Positions 14,630 through 21,350 of a stretch of 23,333 nucleotides of DNA are shown here, in pieces. The stretch is from Bacteroidota bacterium (GTDB lineage: Bacteria; Bacteroidota; Bacteroidia; Flavobacteriales; Weeksellaceae): positions 1 through 23,333 of the forward strand of contig JAEWIR010000022.1 in assembly GCA_023386965.1 (NCBI GenBank). The letters run 5' to 3'. Within the stretch, counting starts at the first letter, position 1. The number at the start of each line of letters is the position of its first letter. The notes below the pieces were generated by a model that had not been told where the DNA came from, made no database searches, and worked only from the letters and a program-made list of their open reading frames with translations. Both the position numbers and the translations under genes were made by a program.

Positions 14630-15841
14630 ATGAAACGCTCGGGCTCAGCAGATTTGCCTCTTCACTACGGTCAGGTTCCGCCATGGCTTTATGAGCGCAT
14701 GTCCAAACTGGGCCTTGCAGTCATTGAGGTGATCTTAAGTGATTACGGAAAGGATGAGGTGATCCGGCGGCTGAGTGATCCGTTTTGGTTCCAGTCCTTT
14801 GGTGCTGTAATGGGGATGGACTGGCATTCTTCCGGTATAACGACCTCCGTAATGGGTGCGCTGAAAAGAGCTATAAACCCTAATTCCAAAACCTTCGGCA
14901 TTTTCATTGCGGGCGGCAAGGGTAAATATTCCTTGGAAACTCCCGCAGAATTGATGAGGATTTCTGAAAGAACGGGATTAAACGGAAACCAGCTTGTAAG
15001 GGCCAGTAAACTTTCAGCAAAGGTGGACAATACTGCGATACAGGACGGTTATCAGCTGTACGCCCACAATTTCATTGTTAATGATGTAGGGCAGTGGGCC
15101 GTGATACAGCAGGGTATGAATACCTTGGACAAAACTGCGCGCCGTTATCATTGGCATTCCCAGAATCTGAAGTCTTTTGTTGAGGAACCGCATACCGGGA
15201 TTGAAGGGGTTAACCGCGGAAGGATACTGAATCTTACTTCCGGCAGTGCTGAAGCAAACCGCGCAGGTATTATGGAAATCACCGGGACCGCCAACGAAAA
15301 AGTGCTTCAGGATTTTTCCAGACTTATCCTGCCCGCACACCACGATGTTCGCGCCTCTGATGTCAGTATGAAAAGGCTGGGTGCATTGCTGCATATGACA
15401 CGGGAAGTCCCGCCGGAAAACTTTGAAGAACTCTTACTGCTGAAAGGTGTGGGTCCGCGTACCCTGCAAAGTCTGGCACTGGTAAGTGAGGTAATCCACG
15501 GCGCACCTTCGCGCTTTAAAGATCCCGCCCGGTTCTCTTTTGCTCACGGCGGAAAGGACGGACATCCGTTTCCCGTCCCGCTCAATATTTATGATGAAAC
15601 AATTGGCATCCTTCAGAAAGGTATTGAAAAGTCCAAACTTGAGAATTCTGATAAATTAAGATCCGTTGAAAAGCTCCACCGCATCATTGCGAACGCTGAA
15701 AAGAATTTCACTCCTTCCTTCGACCTTAATCAGGTGATTGAAGAAGAACGCAGCAACTCCTGGAAGTACGGCGGAAAGACTGTTTTTGGAGAGGCCAAAA
15801 AACCTGCGGATCAGGGCGGGATTCAGCTTTCATTGTTTTAA
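14630..15841 (+). CDS. DUF763 domain-containing protein
   Basis: 403 residues. MKRSGSADLPLHYGQVPPWL at the N-terminus is the DUF763 signature, and the whole length looks like that family, which is well known in archaea and scattered in bacteria. Near residues 263-290, FEELLLLKGVGPRTLQSLAL resembles a helix-hairpin-helix element, so contact with nucleic acid is plausible. The function is unknown. Other blocks include AGGKGKYSLETPAEL and YQLYAHNFIVNDVGQWAVIQQGMN. I chose the ATG at 14630; the frame is open upstream to 14606, but that part is the tpx terminator. The Crp/Fnr gene starts 11 bases after the stop, so the two may be co-transcribed. Confidence 0.88.
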   Translation: MKRSGSADLPLHYGQVPPWLYERMSKLGLAVIEVILSDYGKDEVIRRLSDPFWFQSFGAVMGMDWHSSGITTSVMGALKRAINPNSKTFGIFIAGGKGKYSLETPAELMRISERTGLNGNQLVRASKLSAKVDNTAIQDGYQLYAHNFIVNDVGQWAVIQQGMNTLDKTARRYHWHSQNLKSFVEEPHTGIEGVNRGRILNLTSGSAEANRAGIMEITGTANEKVLQDFSRLILPAHHDVRASDVSMKRLGALLHMTREVPPENFEELLLLKGVGPRTLQSLALVSEVIHGAPSRFKDPARFSFAHGGKDGHPFPVPLNIYDETIGILQKGIEKSKLENSDKLRSVEKLHRIIANAEKNFTPSFDLNQVIEEERSNSWKYGGKTVFGEAKKPADQGGIQLSLF

Positions 15842-15851
15842 TTTTATATCT

Positions 15852-16427
15852 GTGAAAAACGCATTGCAGCATATTTACTCTCATTTCCTTCTCAGTGAAG
15901 AAAATGTGCAGGAAATTATGGATGCTCACGAGGAGATTAGCATCTCTAAGGGTGAAGTCTTGCTTTCTGAGGGCCAGATTGCAGAGGCGTATTATATTGT
16001 TGAAGAAGGCTTGGTCCGTGCTTTCGTAAACGGTTTGGACGGCACAGAGATTACCACCGAATTTTTTGCCGAAAATGAAATTGTTATCATCCCGTCCTCA
16101 CTTTTTCAGAAAATTCCTTCAGTTGAAAATGTGCAGGCGGTCACCGACTGCACTTTGTTCAGGATGGACTATGACAGATTTCAGGAACTCTTCCACCGCC
16201 TGGAAGGCTTAAGGGAATGGGGAAGAGCCTGGTTCTCTTATCAGGTTTTCACCATGAAACAGCGGTCCCTGGACATGATTACAGAAACAGCCAGCGCCAG
16301 ATACCTAAAACTGATGAAGGAAAAACCACAAATTGTCCGTCAGGCGCCGCTAAAGCATATCGCCACTTATCTGGGGATTACAGATACTTCACTGAGCAGG
16401 ATCCGAAAGGAGATTACCACAAAATAA
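15852..16427 (+). CDS. Crp/Fnr-family transcriptional regulator
   Basis: 191 residues. An N-terminal cyclic-nucleotide-binding-like beta barrel (about 25-115; KGEVLLSEGQIAEAYYIVEEGLVRAF) is followed by a helical dimer region and a C-terminal helix-turn-helix (LKHIATYLGITDTSLSRIRKEI). There are no Fnr-type N-terminal iron-sulfur cysteines and no clear cAMP-binding signature, so the ligand is unknown. I start it at the GTG at 15852, which gives the usual short N-terminus (KNALQHIYSHF) and begins 11 bases after the DUF763 stop. The frame is open further upstream but only inside DUF763. The following gene has a palindrome in its promoter that could be this protein's target. Confidence 0.88.
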   Translation: MKNALQHIYSHFLLSEENVQEIMDAHEEISISKGEVLLSEGQIAEAYYIVEEGLVRAFVNGLDGTEITTEFFAENEIVIIPSSLFQKIPSVENVQAVTDCTLFRMDYDRFQELFHRLEGLREWGRAWFSYQVFTMKQRSLDMITETASARYLKLMKEKPQIVRQAPLKHIATYLGITDTSLSRIRKEITTK

Positions 16428-16431
16428 TTTT

Positions 16432-16447
16432 CTTGTCCTATGGCAAG
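16432..16447. promoter_or_regulatory. Imperfect palindrome, possible Crp/Fnr operator
   Basis: CTTGTCCTATGGCAAG is symmetric at 12 of 16 positions (CTTG...CAAG arms). Its centre lies about 30 bases before the start of the TAACTTTG -7 element, roughly -44 from the likely transcription start. That suits an activator of the Crp class. Binding is an inference. Confidence 0.35.
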
Positions 16448-16469
16448 CAGAACATTCACCTCTGTTCTA

Positions 16470-16477
16470 TAACTTTG
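16470..16477 (+). promoter_or_regulatory. Promoter -7 element for the DinB-fold gene at 16499 (TAACTTTG)
   Basis: A full match to TAnnTTTG, 21 bases before the ATG. No TTG lies at the -33 distance, which would fit a promoter that needs an activator. Confidence 0.5.
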
Positions 16478-16498
16478 ATAAGCTAAATCAAGAACGTT

Positions 16499-17023
16499 AT
16501 GGACACACCCAATTCTACCAGACTAGAAATTATAGTTCCTGCCTTCAGGATGCATTCCCAAAGCTTTAAAAATGCACTTGATGGTATTTCTGAAGAAAAT
16601 GCCCTGCAGCGTATCGATCACCGCACCAACCACGTCGTCTGGATGGCCGGCAATCTTGTGAACTGCCGCTACTGGCTGGCGGAACTTTTGGGTCTGGAAG
16701 ACAAAGATCCTAACGGCGACCTGTTTCGTGAGGGCCGTGCACTGGACGAAAAACTTAATTATCCTTCACTGGACGAACTGAAAAAAAACTACGCTGAGAT
16801 TTCGCCGAAAGTATACGGGAAACTTCTGCAGGTAACAGATGAACATCTGGACGCTCCCTGTCATTTTGGAATGGGAATTCCCTTTCTGAAGGAAAGCGTC
16901 CTTAACATGATTGGTATGTATATCGGGCGCGAAGATTATCTTTTGGGTCAGATAGGCCTCATGCGCAAGCTGCTTGGCTTAAAAGGAATGAGTTATGACC
17001 TGGATGCAAGCCTGAACTATTAA
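16499..17023 (+). CDS. DinB-fold protein lacking the usual metal ligands
   Basis: 174 residues, DinB superfamily by overall pattern (helical, with NHVVWMAGNLVNCRYWLAELLG at 42-63 and YLLGQIGLMRKLLG at the C-terminus). In typical members the first segment ends in a histidine (GHL) and the second contains H-x3-H before GQ. Here these positions read GNL and REDYLLGQ, so all three metal-binding histidines appear to be replaced. It may be a non-metal structural or binding version of the fold. It follows the Crp/Fnr gene by 71 bases and has its own promoter element. Confidence 0.78.
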   Translation: MDTPNSTRLEIIVPAFRMHSQSFKNALDGISEENALQRIDHRTNHVVWMAGNLVNCRYWLAELLGLEDKDPNGDLFREGRALDEKLNYPSLDELKKNYAEISPKVYGKLLQVTDEHLDAPCHFGMGIPFLKESVLNMIGMYIGREDYLLGQIGLMRKLLGLKGMSYDLDASLNY

Positions 17024-17024
17024 C

Positions 17025-17055
17025 TTGCGGTAGAATTTTCTGCTGAATAATTTTT
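17025..17055 (+). promoter_or_regulatory. Promoter for the SnoaL-VOC pair (TTG - 20 bases - TAatTTTT)
   Basis: TTG at 17025-17027 and TAATTTTT at 17048-17055 with 20 bases between. The last base of the -7 element differs from consensus. Transcription would start near 17062. Confidence 0.45.
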
Positions 17056-17076
17056 AATAAATCAAAAAACTCAAAA

Positions 17077-17448
17077 ATGGACAACAAAGAAATTGCCAGA
17101 CAGTTTTTCGAAAACCTTTTCGTGAACAACGATAAAGCTTATGAGGTTCTGGCAGATGACGTTCGTGTGGACTGGCCCGGCTTCGGAATGGACACACTGG
17201 TGGGCCGTGAAAGCCTGCGTAGATTTATGGACGAAAGCGGACCGGAAAGGGTGGTGGATTTGCAGATCAGGAATCTTCTTGCCGAAGGCGATACTGTAAT
17301 TGCCGCAGGAAGCATTCGGACTGAAAGGGCCGGAAAAGAGGAACAATCACACTTTGCTGATGTTTATACGGTCAGGGAGGGAAAAATAACCGCTCTTCAA
17401 AGCTATATGATCTTCGATAAAGGAAATGATATAGAACAAACAACTTAA
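17077..17448 (+). CDS. SnoaL/NTF2-like protein
   Basis: 123 residues, one NTF2-like cone fold: an N-terminal helix (KEIARQFFENLFVNNDKAYEVLADDVRVDWPG) followed by strands ending in HFADVYTVREGKITALQSY, the typical C-terminal pattern of SnoaL-like polyketide-cyclase/limonene-epoxide-hydrolase relatives. The substrate is unknown. No signal peptide. It is followed by a VOC gene after 12 bases, so the two are probably co-transcribed. Confidence 0.85.
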   Translation: MDNKEIARQFFENLFVNNDKAYEVLADDVRVDWPGFGMDTLVGRESLRRFMDESGPERVVDLQIRNLLAEGDTVIAAGSIRTERAGKEEQSHFADVYTVREGKITALQSYMIFDKGNDIEQTT

Positions 17449-17460
17449 AAAACTAAAATC

Positions 17461-17892
17461 ATGGCAAAACTGAATCCTTATCTGAATTTTGACGGCACCG
17501 CGCTGGAAGCATTTACCCATTACCAGAGTGTTTTTGGGGGAGAATTCGTTGGTGGAATTATGCGTATGGGCGATGCGCCGGGCACTCAGAATCTCCCTGA
17601 AGAGGAAAAGAAACGAATCATGCATATCGCATTGCCAATAGGCGGTGATTTGCTTATGGCCTCAGACGTAAGTCCCAGCATGGGACAGCGGGTAACAGCA
17701 GGCAACAGTAATTATATTTCTGTTTTCACAGAATCGCGCGCAGAAGCCGACCGTATCTTTAATGCACTTTCGGATGGTGGCGAAGTAGAAATGCCCATGG
17801 AAGATCAGTTTTGGGGCGATTACTTCGGCAGTTTCCGGGACCGCTTTGGAATATACTGGATGATCAATCACAATGACAGTTATACAATGTAA
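17461..17892 (+). CDS. VOC-superfamily protein (PhnB-like)
   Basis: 143 residues of the vicinal-oxygen-chelate fold, PhnB/3-demethylubiquinone-methyltransferase-like branch. LNPYLNFDGTALEAFTHYQSVFGGEF at the N-terminus, HIALPIGGDLLMASD in the middle, and WGDYFGSFRDRFGIYWMINH at the end are its signatures. Such proteins are often called glyoxalase-like, but no reaction can be inferred. It is probably the second gene of the SnoaL transcript. Confidence 0.9.
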   Translation: MAKLNPYLNFDGTALEAFTHYQSVFGGEFVGGIMRMGDAPGTQNLPEEEKKRIMHIALPIGGDLLMASDVSPSMGQRVTAGNSNYISVFTESRAEADRIFNALSDGGEVEMPMEDQFWGDYFGSFRDRFGIYWMINHNDSYTM

Positions 17893-17945
17893 AGACGATG
17901 GTAGCGGATCTCCGACGGTTTCTGGTGCGCCATAATTCCACTACT

Positions 17946-17974
17946 CTAAATTAGCGGGATTGCAGGCAATTTAG
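17946..17974 (+). repeat. Short inverted repeat after the VOC gene
   Basis: CTAAATT (17946-17952) pairs with AATTTAG (17968-17974) around a 15-base loop. No T run follows. It may be a weak transcript end or a protein site. Confidence 0.3.
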
Positions 17975-18035
17975 AATTGTTTGCAACTGCTGCAGCCCCG
18001 AGGAACTCCCGAAATTACTGAAAAATTGGGTAGGC

Positions 18036-18066
18036 TTGGAACCTATGGCAATTTTTCTTACTTTTA
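18036..18066 (+). promoter_or_regulatory. Promoter for the operon at 18078-21169 (TTG - 20 bases - TActTTTa)
   Basis: TTG at 18036-18038 and TACTTTTA at 18059-18066, spaced 20 bases. This puts transcription only a few bases before the ATG at 18078 and argues against using the in-frame TTG at 18036 as a start codon. Confidence 0.4.
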
Positions 18067-18077
18067 AAAGAAAAAAT

Positions 18078-18491
18078 ATGGAGCCTATTAAGATCGATAT
18101 TACCATTCTGGAACCTGTTCAAAAAGTTTGGGATTATATGAATGATCCAAAACACATTACAAAGTGGAGCTATGCACATGATACGTGGCACTGCACCAAA
18201 GCCGAGAATTCACTTGTGGTAGGTGGCAAACTTAGGATACGTATGGAGGCGAAGGATGGTACTTTTGGTTTTGACTACAAAGGTATTTATGATGATATAG
18301 TACTGTTTGAAGCCATTAAATATCATCTTACAGACGGGCGCAAAGTGGAAGTTTACTTCAATAAGATTGATGAAAAGACCACTGAAGTAATTCAGATTTT
18401 TGAACCGGAAGAACAGAATTCACGGGAAATGCAGCGTGACGGGTGGTATGCGATCCTCAACAACTTCCATAAATATGTGGAAAATCACTAA
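18078..18491 (+). CDS. SRPBCC/AHSA1-family protein
   Basis: 137 residues from the ATG at 18078. IKIDITILEPVQKVWDYMNDPKHITKW is the standard START/AHSA1 opening, followed by the strand-rich body (GGKLRIRMEAKDG, FDYKGIYDDIV) and a long C-terminal helix (GWYAILNNFHKYVE). The fold makes a deep hydrophobic ligand cavity; the ligand is unknown. It is the first gene of an apparent six-gene operon. Its 3' end overlaps the lipoprotein gene by 17 bases. Confidence 0.88.
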   Translation: MEPIKIDITILEPVQKVWDYMNDPKHITKWSYAHDTWHCTKAENSLVVGGKLRIRMEAKDGTFGFDYKGIYDDIVLFEAIKYHLTDGRKVEVYFNKIDEKTTEVIQIFEPEEQNSREMQRDGWYAILNNFHKYVENH

Positions 18492-19050
18492 AACCCTTTC
18501 GATATCGGCCCTGTTTCTGTTTTCAACAGCATGTGATCAGAAAAGCATTCAGAATCCGGAGATTAGTTCAAATGGTCAGAATGCGCCTGAGGCAGCGCCG
18601 GTTGATTCCGGTTCTGCGGCAGTCATAAAGTATGTGAAGTACAACGGTGCGTGGTTTACCGTGCAGGTTCCCGCCGATTTTTCAGTTACTCCGTCACTGC
18701 AGTCTTCGACGAGTAGCGAGGGTTATGACAGTGCGTTTTTTACATCACCGGACGGAAAGGTTCAGTTTTATATATTTTCACCACAGTGGAGCGGTATTGC
18801 AACCGATATTAGTTTGCAGCCAGGCGAGACACAAATTGAATCTGCAAAAACTACCGAAAACGGACTGACTGTAGAAAGGTGGACGATAAAGGCAGATGAC
18901 GGTACCTACCTCCGTTCCTATGAATCCACATCTGAAACCGGCGGAATCAATAAGGTTTTTGGAGTACGGTACGCCTCGCGGCAGGAACTGGAGCGCTATC
19001 GCCCGGCATATCTTCATTTTAAAAATTCACTTCAGCAATACGCAGATTAA
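18475..19050 (+). CDS. Predicted lipoprotein of unknown function
   Basis: 191 residues. MWKITK, a hydrophobic stretch at 8-16 and FSTAC give a clear lipoprotein signal with C20 as the lipidated cysteine. Residues 21-50 are a Ser/Pro/Gln-rich linker. The mature domain (about 55-190) is beta-rich (WFTVQVPADFSV, AFFTSPDGKVQFYIFSP, GLTVERWTIKADDGTYLRS) and ends in a helix with RPAYLHFKNSL; it resembles PsbP-like or stress-type single-domain lipoproteins, but I do not recognise a family with confidence. I chose the ATG at 18475, which alone gives the lipoprotein signal. It is the only evident envelope protein in the operon. Confidence 0.75.
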   Translation: MWKITKTLSISALFLFSTACDQKSIQNPEISSNGQNAPEAAPVDSGSAAVIKYVKYNGAWFTVQVPADFSVTPSLQSSTSSEGYDSAFFTSPDGKVQFYIFSPQWSGIATDISLQPGETQIESAKTTENGLTVERWTIKADDGTYLRSYESTSETGGINKVFGVRYASRQELERYRPAYLHFKNSLQQYAD

Positions 19051-19052
19051 CA

Positions 19053-19400
19053 GTGGACAGGGTGGAACAATATATCAGCAGTTTTCCGGCTGAAATACAG
19101 GATGTCCTGAGAAAAATCCGCAGGGTGGTACTGGAAAACGCAAACGAAGCCGAAGAACGTTTTTCTTACGGTTTGCCCGCCTATTATTTGCGCGGTAAAC
19201 CTCTGGTGTATTTTGGCGCTTTTGCAAAACATATTGGTTTTTATGCCACACCGAATGGCCACGAAAAGTTCAAAGCAGAACTTTCTGCTTATAAACAGGG
19301 CAAAGGATCTGTGCAGTTTCCACTGAACGCCGAAATTCCTTATCAGCTTATTGAGCAGATGGTTAAGTTCCGTTTGGCGGAGGTCACACAAAACAGTTAA
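19053..19400 (+). CDS. DUF1801 (YdhG-like) protein
   Basis: 115 residues, starting at GTG 19053, two bases after the lipoprotein stop, which suggests translational coupling. VEQYISSFPAEIQDVLRKIRRVV at the start, EERFSYGLPAYYLRGKPLVYFG, HIGFYATP and KGSVQFPL are the DUF1801 hallmarks. Relatives in Bacillus (YdhG/FraH group) were described as frataxin-like iron-binding proteins. Whether this one binds iron is not visible from the sequence. Confidence 0.88.
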   Translation: MDRVEQYISSFPAEIQDVLRKIRRVVLENANEAEERFSYGLPAYYLRGKPLVYFGAFAKHIGFYATPNGHEKFKAELSAYKQGKGSVQFPLNAEIPYQLIEQMVKFRLAEVTQNS

Positions 19401-19413
19401 TTTTAATTCAACT

Positions 19414-20277
19414 ATGAAAAACAATATTTTTCCATGCCTTTGGTTTAACGGAAACGGACGGGAAGCTGCAGATTTTTACTGCGATACCTTTGGGGGTAAA
19501 TTGAGTGCAGATGCCGGGGTAGTCATTAACATTGACCTCTTTGGTCAAAATTTCATGATTCTAGATGCAGGACCGCAGTTTGAGAAAAATGCGTCCATAT
19601 CTTTCATGGTTCTTTGTGAAACTGAAGATGAGGTGAGTGGTTACTGGCAGGCGCTTTCTGAAGGCGGTACAGTCCTAATGGAACTTGGTGAATATCCGTG
19701 GAGCAAAAAGTATGGATGGATCCGTGACCGCTATGGTGTGACCTGGCAACTGTACCTGGGTGAGAAGCAGGGAAACCAGAAGGTTATTCCAACATTGATG
19801 TTTCTGCATAAAAATAACGGCAGAGCTATGGAGGCAATTAAGTTGTACACAAGCTTATTTCCGGGCTCCCGGCTTGGCCCGATATTAAAGTATGGTGATG
19901 GAGTAGGTAATGAATCCCATGAAATTCCGGAGAATATTCAGCATGCCCATTTCGAACTGCACGGGTACTCGTTTTTCTGTATGGACAGCTCCATTGATCA
20001 CAAGTTTGACTTTAGTGAAGGCATCTCAATTGTTGTAATGACAGCTGACCAGAATGAAACCGACAGCCTGTGGAACAGTCTCACTGCGGATGGCGGTAAG
20101 GAATCAATGTGCGGCTGGCTAAAAGATAAATTTGGTGTGAGCTGGCAAATAGTACCTCGGAGGCTGTTGGAACTTATGAATGGTGCCGACCGTGGCAAAG
20201 GGGCAAAAGTTGCCCATGCCATGATGCAGATGCAAAAAATTGAAATCGCTGAAATTGAAAAGGCTTACAGTTCTTAG
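19414..20277 (+). CDS. Two-domain VOC-superfamily protein (PhnB-like tandem)
   Basis: 287 residues with two PhnB-like VOC domains in tandem, about 1-128 and 130-260. Each begins with a FPCLWFNGNGREAADFYCDTF or IPTLMFLHKNNGRAMEAIKLY type segment and ends with KYGWIRDRYGVTWQ or GWLKDKFGVSWQ. The C-terminal 25 residues form a helix containing GAKVAHAMMQMQKI. The usual fold needs paired VOC modules, so this protein could complete one or two sites alone, unlike the single-domain gene at 17461. I chose the ATG at 19414. Substrate unknown. Confidence 0.9.
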   Translation: MKNNIFPCLWFNGNGREAADFYCDTFGGKLSADAGVVINIDLFGQNFMILDAGPQFEKNASISFMVLCETEDEVSGYWQALSEGGTVLMELGEYPWSKKYGWIRDRYGVTWQLYLGEKQGNQKVIPTLMFLHKNNGRAMEAIKLYTSLFPGSRLGPILKYGDGVGNESHEIPENIQHAHFELHGYSFFCMDSSIDHKFDFSEGISIVVMTADQNETDSLWNSLTADGGKESMCGWLKDKFGVSWQIVPRRLLELMNGADRGKGAKVAHAMMQMQKIEIAEIEKAYSS

Positions 20278-20283
20278 CAGAAG

Positions 20284-20709
20284 ATGATGAAGGAACTTAA
20301 ATTTAGTATCATTATTGAAGCTTCGCCTCAAAAAGTATGGGATGCTCTTTGGAATCAGGATTCTTACAGTCAGTGGACGTCCGCATTCCAGCAGGGCTCC
20401 AGGTACGAAGGTTCCCTGGATGAAGGCAGCATCGTACGGATGTTCGATGCCGGGAATAACGGAATGTGTAATCTGGTATTGGTGAACCAACCATTCCGCG
20501 AAATGAAATTCAGGCATTTGGGTTGGCTGCATAATGGAGCAGAAGACCCGCAGGACTGGACTGATTCTACTGAAACATATCTTCTCCAAACCGTAAACAG
20601 CAACACAGAACTTACCGTTCTGGTAAATGCGCTGGAAGAGTTTGTGGACTTCTTTATCAGCAGGATGACGGAAGCGCTGAAGCAGATTAAAATTCTGGCT
20701 GAAAAATAA
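20284..20709 (+). CDS. SRPBCC-family protein, first of a tandem pair
   Basis: 141 residues. FSIIIEASPQKVWDALWNQDSYSQWTSAF is the SRPBCC opening; GSRYEG, NGMCNLVL and FRHLGWLHNGAED follow, then a C-terminal helix (FISRMTEALKQIKILAE). It begins six bases after the double VOC gene. It is clearly paralogous to the next gene, sharing the WDxLWN, YxxWT, GSxY and NGM positions. The ATG at 20284 is followed by a second ATG at 20287; either could be used. Ligand unknown. Confidence 0.87.
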   Translation: MMKELKFSIIIEASPQKVWDALWNQDSYSQWTSAFQQGSRYEGSLDEGSIVRMFDAGNNGMCNLVLVNQPFREMKFRHLGWLHNGAEDPQDWTDSTETYLLQTVNSNTELTVLVNALEEFVDFFISRMTEALKQIKILAEK

Positions 20710-20725
20710 ACCAAAACAAAATAAT

Positions 20726-21169
20726 ATGGTCACACTATCACATGCAATTGAAATTAAAGCACCGGCAGCTAAAATCTGGGATGTTCTTTGGAATCCCGGA
20801 ACCTATACAGAATGGACCCGTTTCTTCAGTGAAGGATCGCAATACCGCTCAGACTGGAAAGTTGATGGCCGCACGTATTTCCTGGATGCTTCGGGTGGGA
20901 ATGGTATGGTTTCTACCATTGAAAGTCTTCGCGAGCCTTATGAGGTGGTTTTTAAACATCTTGGTCTGCTTACCGAAGGGGTGGAGGATATTCATTCCCG
21001 TGAGGTGATGGAATGGAGCGGTGCACAGGAAAAATATTTCCTAACTGAATTGGAGGGCTTTACAAAGCTGGTAGGTGAAGTTCAAACCGCGGAAATGTAT
21101 GAGCAGCATATGAGAACAGGTTTCGAAAAAGGATTTGAAGTGGTTAAAGAACTGGCTGAAAGGTTATAA
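20726..21169 (+). CDS. SRPBCC-family protein, second of a tandem pair
   Basis: 147 residues. HAIEIKAPAAKIWDVLWNPGTYTEWTRFF opens the domain; GSQYRSDW, DASGGNGMVST and FKHLGLLTEGVED follow, with a C-terminal helix (HMRTGFEKGFEVVKELAE). It lies 16 bases after its paralogue and is the last gene of the operon. A hairpin starts inside the stop codon. Function unknown. Confidence 0.87.
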   Translation: MVTLSHAIEIKAPAAKIWDVLWNPGTYTEWTRFFSEGSQYRSDWKVDGRTYFLDASGGNGMVSTIESLREPYEVVFKHLGLLTEGVEDIHSREVMEWSGAQEKYFLTELEGFTKLVGEVQTAEMYEQHMRTGFEKGFEVVKELAERL

Positions 21170-21191
21170 TTTCAGCTCAGGAGCCTGAAAT
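21169..21191 (+). terminator. Hairpin at the end of the ligand-binding operon
   Basis: ATTTCAG (21169-21175) pairs with CTGAAAT (21185-21191); an alternative pairing extends the stem inward through GCT/AGC with one bulge. It overlaps the stop codon of the last gene. No T run follows, so it is a weak terminator or mRNA-stability structure. Confidence 0.45.
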
Positions 21192-21350
21192 AGTGTGCCG
21201 GAAAGTTTTTCAAAAGATCTTCTGCTTCCAATTGTGGGGTGTAACTAAAATTTAGTCTGAAAAAAATCCCGATATTTGCAATCAGTATGCAAGGCCCACA
21301 TAAACCGCAGACGGGGCTGTACTCGACAATACGTTAATAAAGAGTAATAG

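Noticed and set aside
20119..20733. A 204-codon minus-strand open frame over the double VOC and SRPBCC genes
   Set aside because: It is the longest shadow in the window but opposes genes with clear domain signatures and has no recognisable content.
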